Source: Panorpa germanica (lineage: Eukaryota; Arthropoda; Insecta; Mecoptera; Panorpidae). Taken from it: DNA of 64,000 nt. Every line of letters begins with the position of its first letter. Position 1 is the first letter of the stretch. Under the pieces are notes generated by a model that saw only the letters and a program-made list of their open reading frames with translations, was not told the origin of the DNA and did not search any database. The stretch lies in assembly GCA_963678705.1 (NCBI GenBank), contig OY783205.1:24605034-24669033 (forward strand). Direction: 5' to 3'. Both the position numbers and the translations under genes were made by a program. This document shows positions 10,936-23,279 of the stretch, piece after piece.

Positions 10936-12105
10936 TTTAATATAAAAATGTATGAAGGATTAAACAAAAAGTCAACCAATAATTTGAAAGCAACGTTTCT
11001 TGTTATTAAACTGAACAGATTTATTGTCGGAAAACGGAAGTTAAAAAGTATTTCCTTTAAGAAACTTTACAAACAAATTGCATATGCGCTAAAAACAATA
11101 ATACTACTATGAATGTAGGACATCGATTGTACATGCACATTATTTTATAGACATAGATGCAAGAAATGAATGCATAGAGTTCACAAGTTGTCGGTGGGCT
11201 ACTACTAGGGCATTGTGGGCGGTAAGATATCTAGTATAGGTAGAAATATCAATATAAATATCCATTATTCTCTGTGAATGCAACGGTGAAATATATTTAC
11301 ATGGAATAAATTCATATATATATGTAGAATCAGAAATTAAATATTTATACTTATCGTAATAAATACTTGAAGTATAGATAAAATAATACAATAGTTTATT
11401 AGATTATAAAGCTAATTGACTCATTACTTATCAGGTGATGTGTCACAGGTCTAAGAATTATTAGTAGATAAACTTGCTTCCTTATTTGTTGCAGATAACA
11501 TTTTTTAAAAAACATTTAAAATATTTGATGTTATATTAAGTGCATCAAAAACCATATCAGTTTGATTGTAATTGTATAATGGTAATTGAACTATATTTTA
11601 TGGGGAAATGTTACTTTTGTGCATTTCCTTAATTTATAAGGATTAGAAAATGTTGAAAAGTCCTTATTAACATTTTTAAAATACCAATAGAATAATAAAG
11701 AGAATTCATTAGATAATTCAAAGAGAGTTAATATGTCTAGGTTTTGTTTAGGAATTATATTAATGTTATGTAATATTGCGCTTAAGATTCCTACATATAT
11801 TTAAGGTTTATTTAACATAAAAATGTTTACCTGTTACATAAACTTTTTTAGGTTATATAACTAAAGTTATCTTTACACAAATTTACCTTTTCTGATGTTA
11901 AGAAATCCTTTTATGTAAGATTATATAATGTTACATATTAAAGTAATATATTAGTAATACATTTATTTATTTAATGACAATGTAAACGAATTATGTTTAA
12001 CATCAGTAAATAATCAAACTTAACGTTAGGTAAAAATAGTATGAATATTTTATGTTAATTATTAGTTACTATAAGAACACTATAACTACTTTAACAGATG
12101 CAATA
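10936..12105. other. AT-rich DNA without a recognisable gene
   Basis: No exon signals, no repeat shared with the rest of the window and no RNA gene were seen. The minus-strand frame at 11140-11391 is Tyr/Ile-rich, as expected of AT-rich noise. Confidence 0.4.
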
Positions 12106-12125
12106 CTCTCTCTCTCTCTCTCTCT
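12106..12125 (+). repeat. (CT)10 microsatellite
   Basis: Twenty bases of uninterrupted CT, followed by GTCTG. Confidence 0.9.
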
Positions 12126-13751
12126 GTCTGCTAAAAGTATATAACTTTTTCCTCGTATGTATCTATAACTTTTTCCAATATTCTGATTTTAAACTTTTGA
12201 AGATTATAATATTTTACAAAACAAAAAAGAAAACAACATATTTTTTGTTTTTATTTTATTTAAATCAAAACACCTGTTCCACAGATATAAAGCTTTATTT
12301 AAAAGCTCTGAAGCTTTTTTTAACTTTAATAAAAAACATGTAAATCATAACATTTCAGTTTTATACAAAAACAAATATTTTTTTCCATTTTGTAAAAGTT
12401 TCAAAGTTTTACATAAAAGAAATTCTGTTTTTTTTTTTGTTTTTGGTGAATACAAGAGATTATTATTTTTAAAGGATGTGTAAATTAGAAAATTGTTTGT
12501 CAGTCAAGTTTGTAAACTGACATAAATTTGTCAAAATCTTATAAAAATGTTAAAAGAAAATAAATTATAATTTACGTCAGGCATTTTAGGAAATATTTGT
12601 AATTCGCTGGTTTTCTTTTTCATTTTAATTAAAACAACAGAAAGAGCTTAATGCTCATTCATGGGCGAAATATATTTTATAGGTTTACGAGTCTTTTCCG
12701 CTGGTTTATTGGATTTAAGAATAATTGATTTATCCTATTAAGGGATTAAAGAAAATAATTGTCAATTTAAGTCAAAATTATTAAGACGTATAACATAATC
12801 AGGAAAGCACTTTCAAAGTGAATTTGTTAATGTTTCAAAGTTTTTTAAATCATTTTTTATTTATCCTCGATGCTCTAAAACTATCACCGACAATCTCTTT
12901 CTAAGATATTTGCATTTCTACTTATATCACGTTAAAATATAACACAGAGATTTTAAACAATATAATTTTTTATATATTTACACTAAGCACAGTTAGTAAC
13001 TGCTGTATAATTTTGTTTTACGTTAATTAATATGAGATTACATAATAAAAGCGATCTTTCGACATAAATTTATGTTGCTTAACGTTAATAATGTTTTTTA
13101 TGCAATATTATATAATATTACGTATTAAATTAATATACTAGTAAAAGATTTTCAATGACTTTTGCATTTATTTAATGGCAATGTAACAAAATTATGTTAC
13201 TCTTCGGTAAATTATGATAAATGTAATGTTATGTGAAAAATATTACGTAAAATAATTTTGTGTAGTAGGTTGTTTTATTCACATTTGTTAATATGATGAT
13301 TCTTATGAAAGAATAGGACAACGTTTAACTTAATAAACAAATTTTAAATATTTTACTATCCAGAAATATTTAAAATAATAGAATTCTTAGAGAATCGTTT
13401 ATTTTTGTTGTTAATTATAAATTTTGTAAATTATGTATATCGTTTAAATTAATAAATTGCAAAAACAACTGTGAAATATTTTTCAGACATACGTAATTTT
13501 AGAATTAATTAATCATTATATAAATTATTAATTACCGACGAATTTCACTGATAATTAAGACTAATAGTTTAGTCTGTTGTAAATTAAATTAATTTTAAAA
13601 ATAGTTGATTTATTATAAAATACATTCACTGTTATTTTTTGTTGTTAACTCAAAATATATTGGCGTGCCGAAACGCTTAAAAAACAATAGTTTCGATTTT
13701 TCAACACTTTCTTAATTAATTAATTTATATATAAAAAAAACAATAACTTAC
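12126..13751. other. Very AT-rich DNA, probable intron
   Basis: No coding features. If the candidate minus-strand first exon at 13752-14160 is real, this is the 5' part of its first intron, which would run to 2522. Confidence 0.35.
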
Positions 13752-14160
13752 AAAAAGGGGAAGTAACATCCATTCACCAAAAACACAAATTTAAACAAAA
13801 CAAATATATCCAAATTATCAAAAACTTAACACTCACTAAATAATAATAAATAATTATTATAACACAAAAATCATATCACAAAAAACACAAAATTAACAAA
13901 AGCACTGTAACTATTTGTAACTTTCACAGTATTCTACAATAAAATCACAATTTTTTAATAAACAAGAATATTTCAACAATTTTTTCGTAAAAATACGAAA
14001 ACGATTATACAACACAATTTAGACATACTCTCCCGGCGAGCGGCAAAGTCAGACTAAATTGTTATAGCACGGGGTCTCGCTTTACGCTGTATGTCGTCGT
14101 TGAGGCAGCCGCGATTCTGTAGCTAGGCTTCCATGGTCCAATGCTGAAACAGTATCCACT
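13752..14160 (-). other. Candidate first exon (mainly 5' UTR) and promoter region of a minus-strand gene
   Basis: On the minus strand a GC-enriched stretch (about 14030-14150: CCGGCGAGCGGCAAAG, GCACGGGGTCTCGC, GGCAGCCGCG on the plus strand) is followed by AT-rich leader-like sequence. It ends at TTT|GTAAGTTATTG, a near-consensus donor at 13751-13750. Two ATGs lie just before the donor. The one at 13773 leaves the donor in phase 1. The one at 13769 gives six codons (MLLPLF) and exits in phase 0, which would read into the phase-0 proline-rich exon at 2521. Alternatively the exon is untranslated and the ATG at 2509 is used. The transcription start is not placed. Everything except the donor and the base composition is inference. 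Confidence 0.3.
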
Positions 14161-14630
14161 ACTAGTAAGAAAAAGACAAATATATATTTTATGTCTCTTT
14201 TCATAATGGTAGGGGTAGTTTTGTTATATATAATGTATTGGACATAGGGGGTATAATAGTGGGGGAATTTTTAAACATATTGAAGAATTTGAATGCAATT
14301 TTACTGCATTTTCAGTTGGTTACTAAAGCACTCTTGAGTCTTATCGCGGATATATGGTAAAGAAGTTCGAATTCTGAAGAAATTTCGTTTGATTTTCTTT
14401 ATTTTTTACGGGGTTTCAATAGTTAAGTTAAAACTGTAAGAGGTACATTTTAGTCTAAGCGATTTTATAGGTATTACAGATTAAAGCTACTTTTTTAAAT
14501 AGTACAAAAAGTTGGATGATATTTTACATTTATGTAAAACCTAGTAATTTTTAATCTAAAAAGGTTTTATATTATTATTTAACATGTTTTATAAAATTCC
14601 GAAAAATTAGTCACAAAGCGTTATATTTTA

Positions 14631-14996
14631 TTTTTTTATATTTATTTGCATTGACTTTTATTCGTCATAGCCACCATCAAACATTTTTTATACATATTTT
14701 ACAATTTATAATTCTATTTTACAAATTTCTAAATATTTAAATAATTCACTAATAAATTTTGAATCACTTAACAAAAATTTAGTATTAACAGGAAAAGTTT
14801 TAATCACATCTAATATTCCACTAATGAATTTTGATCTTTCTAAAATATAATTTATGCATTCAAATATAATATGATCCAAAGTTCCTTCTTCACCACATTG
14901 ACATCTATCGTCGGATTTAATATTAATTTTGTACAGGTGAGCTGGAGTTTTACAATGATTACTTTTAATTCTGATTATAGGTAATATAATTTTGCG
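14631..14996 (-). pseudogene. LINE Q, 5'-truncated 3' end of a non-LTR retrotransposon
   Basis: On the minus strand this matches the end of the LINE Q reading frame seen at 44611-44949: the Cys-rich block CQCGEEGTLDHIIFEC, then a basic, Ile/Lys-rich tail. A 3' UTR follows, ending ATGACGAATAAAAGTCAATG and a short A/T tail. In insect I/Jockey-type LINEs this region follows the RNase H domain. The copy is cut at its 5' side at 14996 (AATTTTGCG on the plus strand), the usual result of incomplete target-primed reverse transcription. It is not functional. Confidence 0.8.
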
Positions 14997-16584
14997 TAAT
15001 ATATTAAGTTATATTATATATAAGGGTAAAAACCTGATTTCATTATTTTTTATACCAATTATTAAATACTTAATGTATAAATCCATATAAATATACACGA
15101 ACCATCAACAGAATAAAACCACACGCTATAATAATCGCAGATGCAATGAAAACTTGAAATAAACAGGATTTAACACAATTGTGCAGCACAGAAAACGTTT
15201 AACCAGGGTAATTGTTACGAATAGGTGTTGAAATGTAGTTCGTGTTCAGAAAAGACCACAACACAAACGATTATTGCAACAATTGTATAAAACTGTTATT
15301 GTTCACTAGTTTAGGTTACTTTAAGTGAAAAATAATTTAAACGATTTAATGTTACAAAAGAAGTGGCATACATTACGCAAGTAAACACTACTAGTTACTT
15401 TTCAAAGACACTAAAAGTATCTAGATACTTCAAAACACTGCATCTTGTAATCTACTTTTAAAACTCAACTAGTATCGTATAACAATTCAGTAATTAACAA
15501 AACAAGTCTGTAAATTCTCTTCTTGAAAATATCTTTGTTGTTAAAACAGTAGTAATTAAATTTATAGTTTACTCACTATAGAAAACAAACTCTAGCCTTG
15601 TATGTATACACAGTATATGGTATATACAACATTTTATACACTAAAACCTATATAGTAAATAACATTAAACAATATAATTTAATAATAACTTTCTCTATTG
15701 TTATGAACAAACTATAACTACATAAAGTTAACTTAAATGAGGTAAGTTTACGTTAATTTACGTTGAACAGAATATGCGTACATTTCCTATCTTGTTCTTT
15801 GCTAAAACACTGTTAAAATTATTGTAATTGATTAGGATTCGTAACGCACATCATTTGTAAATCTCTTACTTTTTAATGCTCAATGTATTACTACTTTATC
15901 ATTCATAATATGCTAGCCTGTATTTTTATAATTGCAATTATATTTAAACTCAACAGCGATAGATGACAATAACTTCGTTTTGTCTCTTCTGAACGGATTC
16001 ACTTCGTTGAGTACGCACCGTATTCAATCAAGCACAGGTTCAAAGAAATAATTTTCAAGATTTTCAGTGTTTTATTAACAGTGTAAACTTACCCGCGAGG
16101 TGATTTTATTTCCCCTCGAAGCGTAGAATAAGGTGGTAAAGTACAATATCCAGAACACCTCTTCCCCATTTTCCTGCATCTTTTACCCCTGCCATCTACG
16201 AGTAAAACCATGTACTAACCTTGGTATTTGGACACTTTTATACATATCCCACTCCCTAATATTTAGTGTGTAACATAACGACAAAACAGCATCCCTCCAT
16301 TCCTTCCCTTACCGCTACACTAACGGCCACTACGACGATACTACATTGGTATCCCAACCCCATCCCCTTCCTGAGAATATTTGTGTCACTACATGTAGGA
16401 TAATTAACAAAACTAAGCATGTTTTATTTTAAAACTAATTGAAACTTGTACAAGTAATAACATGCTACAGAATTTTGGTTTTTGGTAAACATTGAAACGC
16501 TTGGAAATTAGGAAGGATGTGAAAGGATAAAGGGGTGATGACAGGAAAGCCAAAACTTAAACTTCGTAGCGCAGAAAACATTTC
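14997..16584. other. AT-rich DNA with a GC-richer patch at about 16090-16380
   Basis: No exon or repeat was identified. The patch at about 16090-16380 is C-rich (CATCCCTCCATTCCTTCCC, CCCCATCCCCTTCC) but has no open frame with splice sites. Confidence 0.35.
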
Positions 16585-16785
16585 GGAGTCACTTTGACAT
16601 CATATTAAAGATGCGCATGAATTTTGTGTTACGAAACAATTCAATCTGATTTCACCCGTGAGTAATATAAACTACAAATAGCAAAATCATTTCACCTAGC
16701 CTCACTACCGTACCACTGTTGAATGAAGTTGCAAATAAACCATTTAAGTGTAACAGAGACAGATATATCTTGTTTCTTTGTCTAT
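16585..16785 (+). repeat. Repeat M, copy 1 (relic of an open frame)
   Basis: Matches 63042-63250 in inverted orientation and, for its first part, 41055-41160. Read from the GGAGTCAC end, the three copies share a frame: ESPCHNIEDAYDSFVMKQF in the 63-kb copy, ESL-stop-HHIKDAHEFCVTKQF here and ESL-stop-HHIEDAYNFFVIKQF at 41 kb. Several substitutions keep the amino acid class, which hints at an old transposon coding region. This copy has stops and is dead. Confidence 0.5.
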
Positions 16786-18502
16786 GATCTCTACTAAAAT
16801 ACATATTTTCAATTGTAAAAGAGACAACAAATATATCTTCATTTAAGTTGGAAAGAGAAACAATATTCTTATGAAAAGATTCTTACAATTCTGTTCCATA
16901 GATGACATCTATCTGATATCTGAGTGAAAAAGAATCGATTTCTTGACTGGATCTTTACCCAGCTTCATTCCACCAAAATGTTAACTGTGATATTCTTAAA
17001 ATTTAGTCTGCTTCTGTCCGCATATTGTCTAAATTTACAACTCTTTGTTCCAAAATCCATACCTAATTATTTTCCATCCACATGACGTTGGTTACACAAA
17101 GAGAGAGAGTGAGAAAACAGATCGTAGGGAGAGTAGGTAATAGACGTTCAAACAATAAATACTTCTTAAGTAAATATATTTTAAAATGCGTTTACTAAGT
17201 AAACTAATATTTGAGCTACTTTATCAGCTTTGATAAGGAGAGGAACTCGAAATTTATTTCGTTCGTTTACCTTAGTAATGGTAAATAAGATATTCTCTTC
17301 CTTTATGATTCAAGGAGTTGTTCCGATATCATTTGATAACAATCTTTGTTTAATTTTGTGAGCTATAGGTGTCAGTCTGGAAGATAACGATTTGTTTTTA
17401 AAAATAATACATGCTACGATAGCTTCAGTTGGTGGGAATGAACCGTTCACTTTTTTAACACATCCTTTTCAACCTTTTCGGGTTGTGAACTATTTTTTTA
17501 TGGCCGAATCTTTGGGATTCTTATTGAAACATGTACTAACATGTTCTCATTAATGTTAATTATCAATTTCAATCGAATATATATGTTGTCAAGTCTTTTA
17601 AGCGATCTGTATGTGTCGAAGTTCCGTGTTCCCCCAGATATGAGCACCTTTGTACCTCTGCATGATATCATCTAGGTATAGCTACTTAAAATTTCTAATT
17701 CTGCTTTACCGTTTATTATAAAGCTATATTCTACTGACATAGATTTAGCATTATATTTAACGTATATAAGTGCGCAGACAAACTTATCCGTAATGAGAAT
17801 CAAAGACAACCTAAGTTTTATTCTGTTTCAGTTGCGCGCTTGTCTCGTTTACTCTCATACTACGCTTACATAAGTGTTTCTCGCTTACTCTTATATGGAT
17901 GCTAACTAAAAAAAGGGTCTTAGCACAGACTTTAAAGTTGTGCATGCTATTTATGTCTTAACACTATTTATGTTTCTATTGTCTAATTCAATGTTGATGA
18001 AAGTTAAAGTTTCTGCAAGGTTAATACCGTTTTGTGTCTCCAATTTGCGAATGCTATTAAAATGCAATAATATTTACAGCTCAAATACCTTCAGTTTAAA
18101 ATAACCCTAGCTAATGTCATAAAATAATTAACTAAATTGCACATATTCATGTCAAATAACTTTCCAGTTAAGTCATTAGGTCTGACTTACCCCATTAACA
18201 TTGTAACTTTCGTCTGATCGATAAGTAAAGCTGGTTATTTCAAACTGTAATAAATATTTTATAAACTTCAGGCAATTTACTAATAAATTTTGTAAATAAC
18301 ATAGTTATGAAATACACCTTGTAAATCACATAACTTAAAGTTACTTTCAAATATTTACTTCAAAATATCTAAATATACTTTCCGTTTCTCCAATACAGGG
18401 ATGGAGAACAAGTTAAGACATGCTACAACGCTAATTCTAACCTTGTAAATGCAATCAACTGTTTCAGACTGGAAGGGAATGCAATAGTCTCTTTCTTAAC
18501 AG
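16786..18502. other. AT-rich DNA without a recognisable gene
   Basis: A GA run (AGAGAGAGAGTGAGA, about 17098-17113) is the only patterned feature seen. Confidence 0.4.
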
Positions 18503-19188
18503 TGGTGTATCGATAAAAATGAAGTAAAAGTTTGTTCTCATTGTAAATGGGCTTGTGTCCTCATTTTTTAGTAGTCGATTTTTCAATTGTTGATTGAAAT
18601 TGATGTTAATGAATGTGTATTGGCGTGTCTATTTTATTAAATATCTAAATGTTGACGGAGATATAGCAATTAAAAGTTTGAATTGTAGTTTTAGCGCTAG
18701 AAATGGTGAAATGCATTTTAACGTCAGTTATTTGTTGAGTAGGTCAGTGCTGTGATAATGTTTTGTAGCTGTTGGTAGTCGAATAATCAAGTCAAATCAA
18801 AGAATAATAAGTTTTTATTTTATTTAACCCTGTTAAGGCAGACATAATATTGGAATTTGAGTGTTCCTTGAAATAGCTGTAAATAATATTTGATATTTTG
18901 ATATATATATATTCATAAAGCAGAGATTTATGTGCTGTAAGGTTGGTAACCTTACACAAGGATTGTGATGTCACATGCACTTGGAATGTGTACAACGTTG
19001 AATTCCTTAATAATTAAAGACACAAAATGACTTTTTTAATTGTTAATATCTCCTAACATATAAGGAGTTATTAATAAATAATTGAACATTGGAGGTTCTA
19101 GTAACCCACTTTATATAGTACACTTTTATAGAAATTAAGACATAGGACACAAGCCCATTATGTTAGTGCAAAACAACTCCAATACACC
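18503..19188 (+). repeat. Repeat B, copy split by a MITE A insertion
   Basis: The two flanks of MITE A (18503-18547 and 19158-19188) join to form a sequence matching the uninterrupted copy at 43841-43917: GTGTATCGATAAAAAT, GTTTGYTCTCAT, then TTATGTWAGTGC and AACTCCAATACACC. The ends (GGTGTAT and ATACACC) are short imperfect inverted repeats, so B may be a tiny MITE. Its value is as an empty-site reference for the insertion. Confidence 0.7.
18548..19157 (+). mobile_element. MITE A, copy 2 (both termini present, 610 bp)
   Basis: Both termini are present: TGGGCTTGTGTCCTCATTTT at the left, and ATAGGACACAAGCCCA, its inverted match, at the right. No open frame of transposase size is inside, so it is non-autonomous. 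Comparison with the unoccupied repeat B at 43841-43917 shows insertion between AAA and TTA without gain of flanking bases, or equivalently an AT duplication around GGGC...GCCC. See the separate finding on target-site behaviour. Confidence 0.9.
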
Positions 19189-20119
19189 CTACAGTATACA
19201 ACTTGGCGTACTGTCGTATAGGTACGTGGTATGTATCTTTTGTGTGCGACAGGCCTAGGTTTGAGTCGCCGCCGTTCTAAATTTTTTAGGACTTTCTTTC
19301 TATATTTTGGCTCTCATCTAGTTAATATTTCTTATTTAGCTAAATAAAGGTCTCTAGACTAGATAGCCTACAAATAAATTCAGTGCTTGGTGAGTGTATT
19401 AGCTTACTCATTTATTTTCTGTACAAATGTAAACCTAGTGCTCGGAGATAGTTTGCAACCTCTGCTAAAACTATATTACTAAATATATATTACAGCTATA
19501 AATCAAATATTTTTATTACAACCTGTAAATCACTGAAAAGACATTTAGCTCAACAATTCGATGACTTTACCAGGAAGTCAAGTGATAACACTTAATCACT
19601 TAAATATTTATAAATCGACAAAAACTTGAAAACTAAAAGTTTCACAAAATCAACTCATTTAAAAATAAATAACAACTAAAACAAGTAATAAAATAATAAA
19701 ATGCAATAAATAGAAAACGAGTTGTTAGTTCTTTCGCTCAACAAAATACTATTAAGCATTCGCAAGGCTAAACATTTGTGTGTGCTGGTTGTTCTGCAAA
19801 TGACTGACGAAAGGGGAGCATCGTAAATCTCCTTCAAGGAATAACAAGAAAGACACAGGACGAGGTGGAGAACGAAACATAGTGAAGGACGGTGTAGCAC
19901 AACAACAGAACGCTATAAAACCCATAGTACTGTGAAAAACCCGTAAAGTACGTCATGAAAATAATAAAAAGGAAAATATATGCATCAAACACTTACCGTT
20001 ATTGCTTGTGTCTTCAAATTATTGCTAAGTATGGTATTTGTATGTCAAACTATGTATTTTTAGTTGGCTCAGTTTTTTTTATTTATCTTGACAACTATAA
20101 CCTTTGCAAAATTTTTGTG
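19189..20119. other. AT-rich DNA; possible MITE E end near 19263
   Basis: GAGTCGCCGCCGTTCTAAA at about 19263 resembles the right end of MITE E, without a partner. The minus-strand frame at 19676-19900 is Leu/Cys-rich, without splice sites or start context, and is not credited. Confidence 0.35.
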
Positions 20120-20213
20120 AAAATGTTTTTTTGTAGATATTAAAATTATCTACAATTTTTATTTACAACTTTTTGTTCTAACTTATATAATAAGAAAGTT
20201 ATAGGCAAAAAGA
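20120..20213 (+). repeat. Repeat O, copy 2
   Basis: TGAAAATGTTTTTTTGTAGA through AAGAAAGTTATAGGCAAAAA, matching copies at 1501-1589 and 21198-21290. Confidence 0.5.
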
Positions 20214-21197
20214 AAGACTAAAGAAAATAAGATACAACACCGCTACTGTACATAAGTTGAAAACTTAGACCTAATGGCTTTCGAATATACGCGGATACTC
20301 ATGCGGCGAATAACTGTATAAGCGACGTTGCCAAATCATACATCGCGTTTTGAACAGCGGAAATGATTCTGATGATATTTTTTTATAAAAATGTCAATTA
20401 TTTTTATTATTTCTTCGGAAACATACTACTTTTATTATTTCAATCGGAAGCTTGATGTTTTCTGAACCATATTCAATTGAAATAATAATTTTCTCCATTA
20501 GATACCTATATAAAACATTCAATCAAATGCACAAGGTAATAGAAAGTAATTATTTCCTTAAAAGTTATTAATTGTTGAGTATCGTAGAACAAATTTACAA
20601 AGCTTCAGCATGTTAAGTCCTTAAAGACATAAGAGGTTTATTATTTAAGTTAAATATATTCTAGCATCTATTAAATATGTAATTCTTATGTAAATGATAT
20701 ATTTAGTAAGAAGATATCCAATAATTTTAAAAATGTGATTTTTTATTGAAATATATTGAAGATCGGTTTCTTCAAAGATGCGTTATCAGCTACCTACTGA
20801 GAGAGGTATAAACATGTTTAAGTAATAATCACATTCTCATATCAAATCTCACAACGAATCAATATCCAACCTGCAGGAACTGCTGGATATCAAGCCATCG
20901 GTGTGGACAACATAAAGAAATTAACATAAAATCATAAACTTCGAAAAGTCTCAACCGTTTCTTTCGAGATATTAAATTCCATTAGAAAATGTTGCTTGGA
21001 TATTTTAAATGAAGTTTGAATTATGAATTTAAATTCTTGGTATTGACGAGATAGACTGTAAATTATAAAAGAATTTTATGATAGTTTTCTAATAGTACAG
21101 GAAATACGTAAAAAAGATCATCTGTATATTTTGGGGATCATATTGGTGCCTCTGATGGGCCGCCCTGTCAAACTGTGACTACCACAAAAATTTTGTA
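20214..21197. other. AT-rich DNA without a recognisable gene
   Basis: No exon, shared repeat or RNA gene was seen. Confidence 0.4.
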
Positions 21198-21290
21198 AAA
21201 AGCTTTTTTGTAGAAAATTACATTATCTACAACTTTCAATAACAACTTTCTGTTGTAACTTTTAAAAGAAAAAAGTTATAAGCAAAAATG
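21198..21290 (+). repeat. Repeat O, copy 3
   Basis: AAAAAGCTTTTTTGTAGAAA through AAAAAGTTATAAGCAAAAA, matching 1501-1589 and 20120-20213. Confidence 0.5.
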
Positions 21291-21321
21291 TGATTTAAAC
21301 AATTATGCGACATTATATATA

Positions 21322-21595
21322 CTTTTTTATATTTATTTATTTATTTGCCTTGACTTTTATTCGTCATAGCCACCATCAAACATTTTTTATACATATTTTA
21401 CAATTTATAATTCTATTTTACAAATTTCTAAATATTTAAATAATTCACTAATTAATTTTGGATCACTTAACAAAAATTTAGTATTAACAGGAAAAGTTTT
21501 AATCACATCTAATATTTCACTATTGAATTTTGATCTTTCTAATCTATAATTTATACATTCAAATATAATATTATCCAAAGTTCCTTCTTCACCAC
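21322..21595 (-). pseudogene. LINE Q, short 3' end fragment
   Basis: Same minus-strand 3' end as 14631-14996, about 95% alike by eye. It includes the TTGCCTTGACTTTTATTCGT tail and codons back to the GEEGTLD block, where it is truncated. It carries no complete domain. Confidence 0.8.
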
Positions 21596-21652
21596 ACGAG
21601 ATTATATATTTTTACATATAAAAACATTGTAATAGTAATAAAATAGGTAACA

Positions 21653-22209
21653 GAAAAAGTTTATAGATATATATATTGGGAAATGAAGAAAAAGGAAACA
21701 GATACTGGGAAAGTAGTGAGGAAAGAAAGTATAGAGTGTGCGGAGCGGAGGACGAAACACTGGAGCACATTAAGTTTGAGTGTAATGAAAAAGTAGCGAG
21801 CGAAAGGAATATTGGCCAGCTCTTAAAGGGAGGCAGTGAAGGAAAGAGGTGGATGGCGGAAATAGTAAGAAGGCAAGAAAAAACAGGAGAATAAATAAGC
21901 TGGTGGCTGGGTTGCACAAGGAACAGGAAGAGAAAGGAAGTACTAAAAGAGGCAGTGAAGGGAAGCAGGAGCAAGAAAGAAGTAGCGAGGAAACAGTTAA
22001 ACTTCAGCCCTGAAAAATAGACTAGGGAATAGACCAGTACAGAAGGAAGACTAGGGAAAATGTAGGAAGAGGGTCAAGAGAAGAAGAAGCAGAAAGTACT
22101 TTTGGAAATAAAAAGGTCTAGAATAATGTAAATTTAAATGTAAGTTGAAGTATATGAAATGTATTAAGAATGTAGATTGTAAAGCCGAAAGGCGAACAAT
22201 AAACAATTA
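21653..22209 (+). pseudogene. LINE R, 5'-truncated insertion with a 21-bp target duplication
   Basis: The frame from 21676 encodes LGNEEKGNRYWESSEERKYR, then the zinc-knuckle-like block RVCGAEDETLEHIKFEC. The first Cys of the related copy's CRVCG is Tyr here. This is the C-terminal end of an insect R1/I-group non-LTR retrotransposon. The coding part stops at TAA (21892-21894). A purine-rich 3' UTR follows, ending GTAAAGCCGAAAGGC and an ACAATAAACAATTA tail. ATAGTAATAAAATAGGTAAC plus A at 21632-21652 recurs as ATAGTAGTAAAATAGGTAAC plus A at 22210-22230, a 21-bp target duplication with one mismatch. Confidence 0.88.
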
Positions 22210-22230
22210 ATAGTAGTAAAATAGGTAACA

Positions 22231-23279
22231 TTTTTACGTAAAACGTGACTTTTTTGTGTTAAATAAACCTTAAATATACGAACTCTGTTTGGATTCATAT
22301 TCTCGTTTTTCTAAATATGTTATATTTTGTTAATGATCATTTTCTAGATTATTTCACTAATACCAAATTTCTAAAACAAAATGTTTCTTTTATAACAAGA
22401 AATCAATATCTTTGTCAACTAATAAAACTTCTTTAACAGGTAAAAATACCTTTTTCCTCAACAAAAAATATCAGATCACAAAAGATAACCTAAAAATAAA
22501 ACAAATATTAAACTCACGCTTTAAACTTTAATTCTTTATAAGACTTAGTTGACATTATTAGATTATTTTGATTTTATCTTTAGGTGACAACATTAATCTA
22601 TCAAATTTACCCTTCAGGGATATATAGACAAAGAATTTAAGGGATGAAAATACTATAATACAATACCAACTTCAAATTGGAATGCGAATGTAACACAAAA
22701 ACAAAATGACAGGCTGACAGAATGACTTATTTTAAAAGTCTGATCTTTAATTTAAACATTTTTGACAAATACTTTTTTCTAAAATGTTTTATATAAAAGG
22801 GACATGCTTCTCTGAAGGTTCTATTAGAGAGTTAATTTTAGAAATTTGTGGTTGCCATGTGTTTTATTTTAAATAAATATTTAGATGATATATCCTGGCG
22901 ATTTGAGTCGTTAAACTTAATTTGCAAATAACTAATATTCATGTTTTCATAAAAAACCAACTCAAATTGTTGTAATACATATATGTTTTTATATAATTTC
23001 GGCAAGTCTATTATGTTTATGCTTTTTTGTCCGGAAATTATACATGGCTTTTAATAATAGTTTTTTTTATAACAGACTCTCTCATTTCTTCCTAACAGAT
23101 AGCTAGCTTACAGTAAGATAAAGCCAATGCTGAAGTATATCCGTCTCTCTTTCTATCCATCATCGTACGTGTTAAACCTCGTATTAATTCTAGTTATAAT
23201 AATAGTACATGGTACTATGTGTTCAATACAGAACATAAAATGTGTGTGGCAACATTTTAATATTTCAGTAGAAGCCACA
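22231..23279. other. AT-rich DNA without a recognisable gene
   Basis: No exon or shared repeat was seen. Confidence 0.4.

Noticed and set aside
21612-21974. 120-codon minus-strand open frame
   Set aside because: Antisense to LINE R coding and UTR sequence; same artefact.
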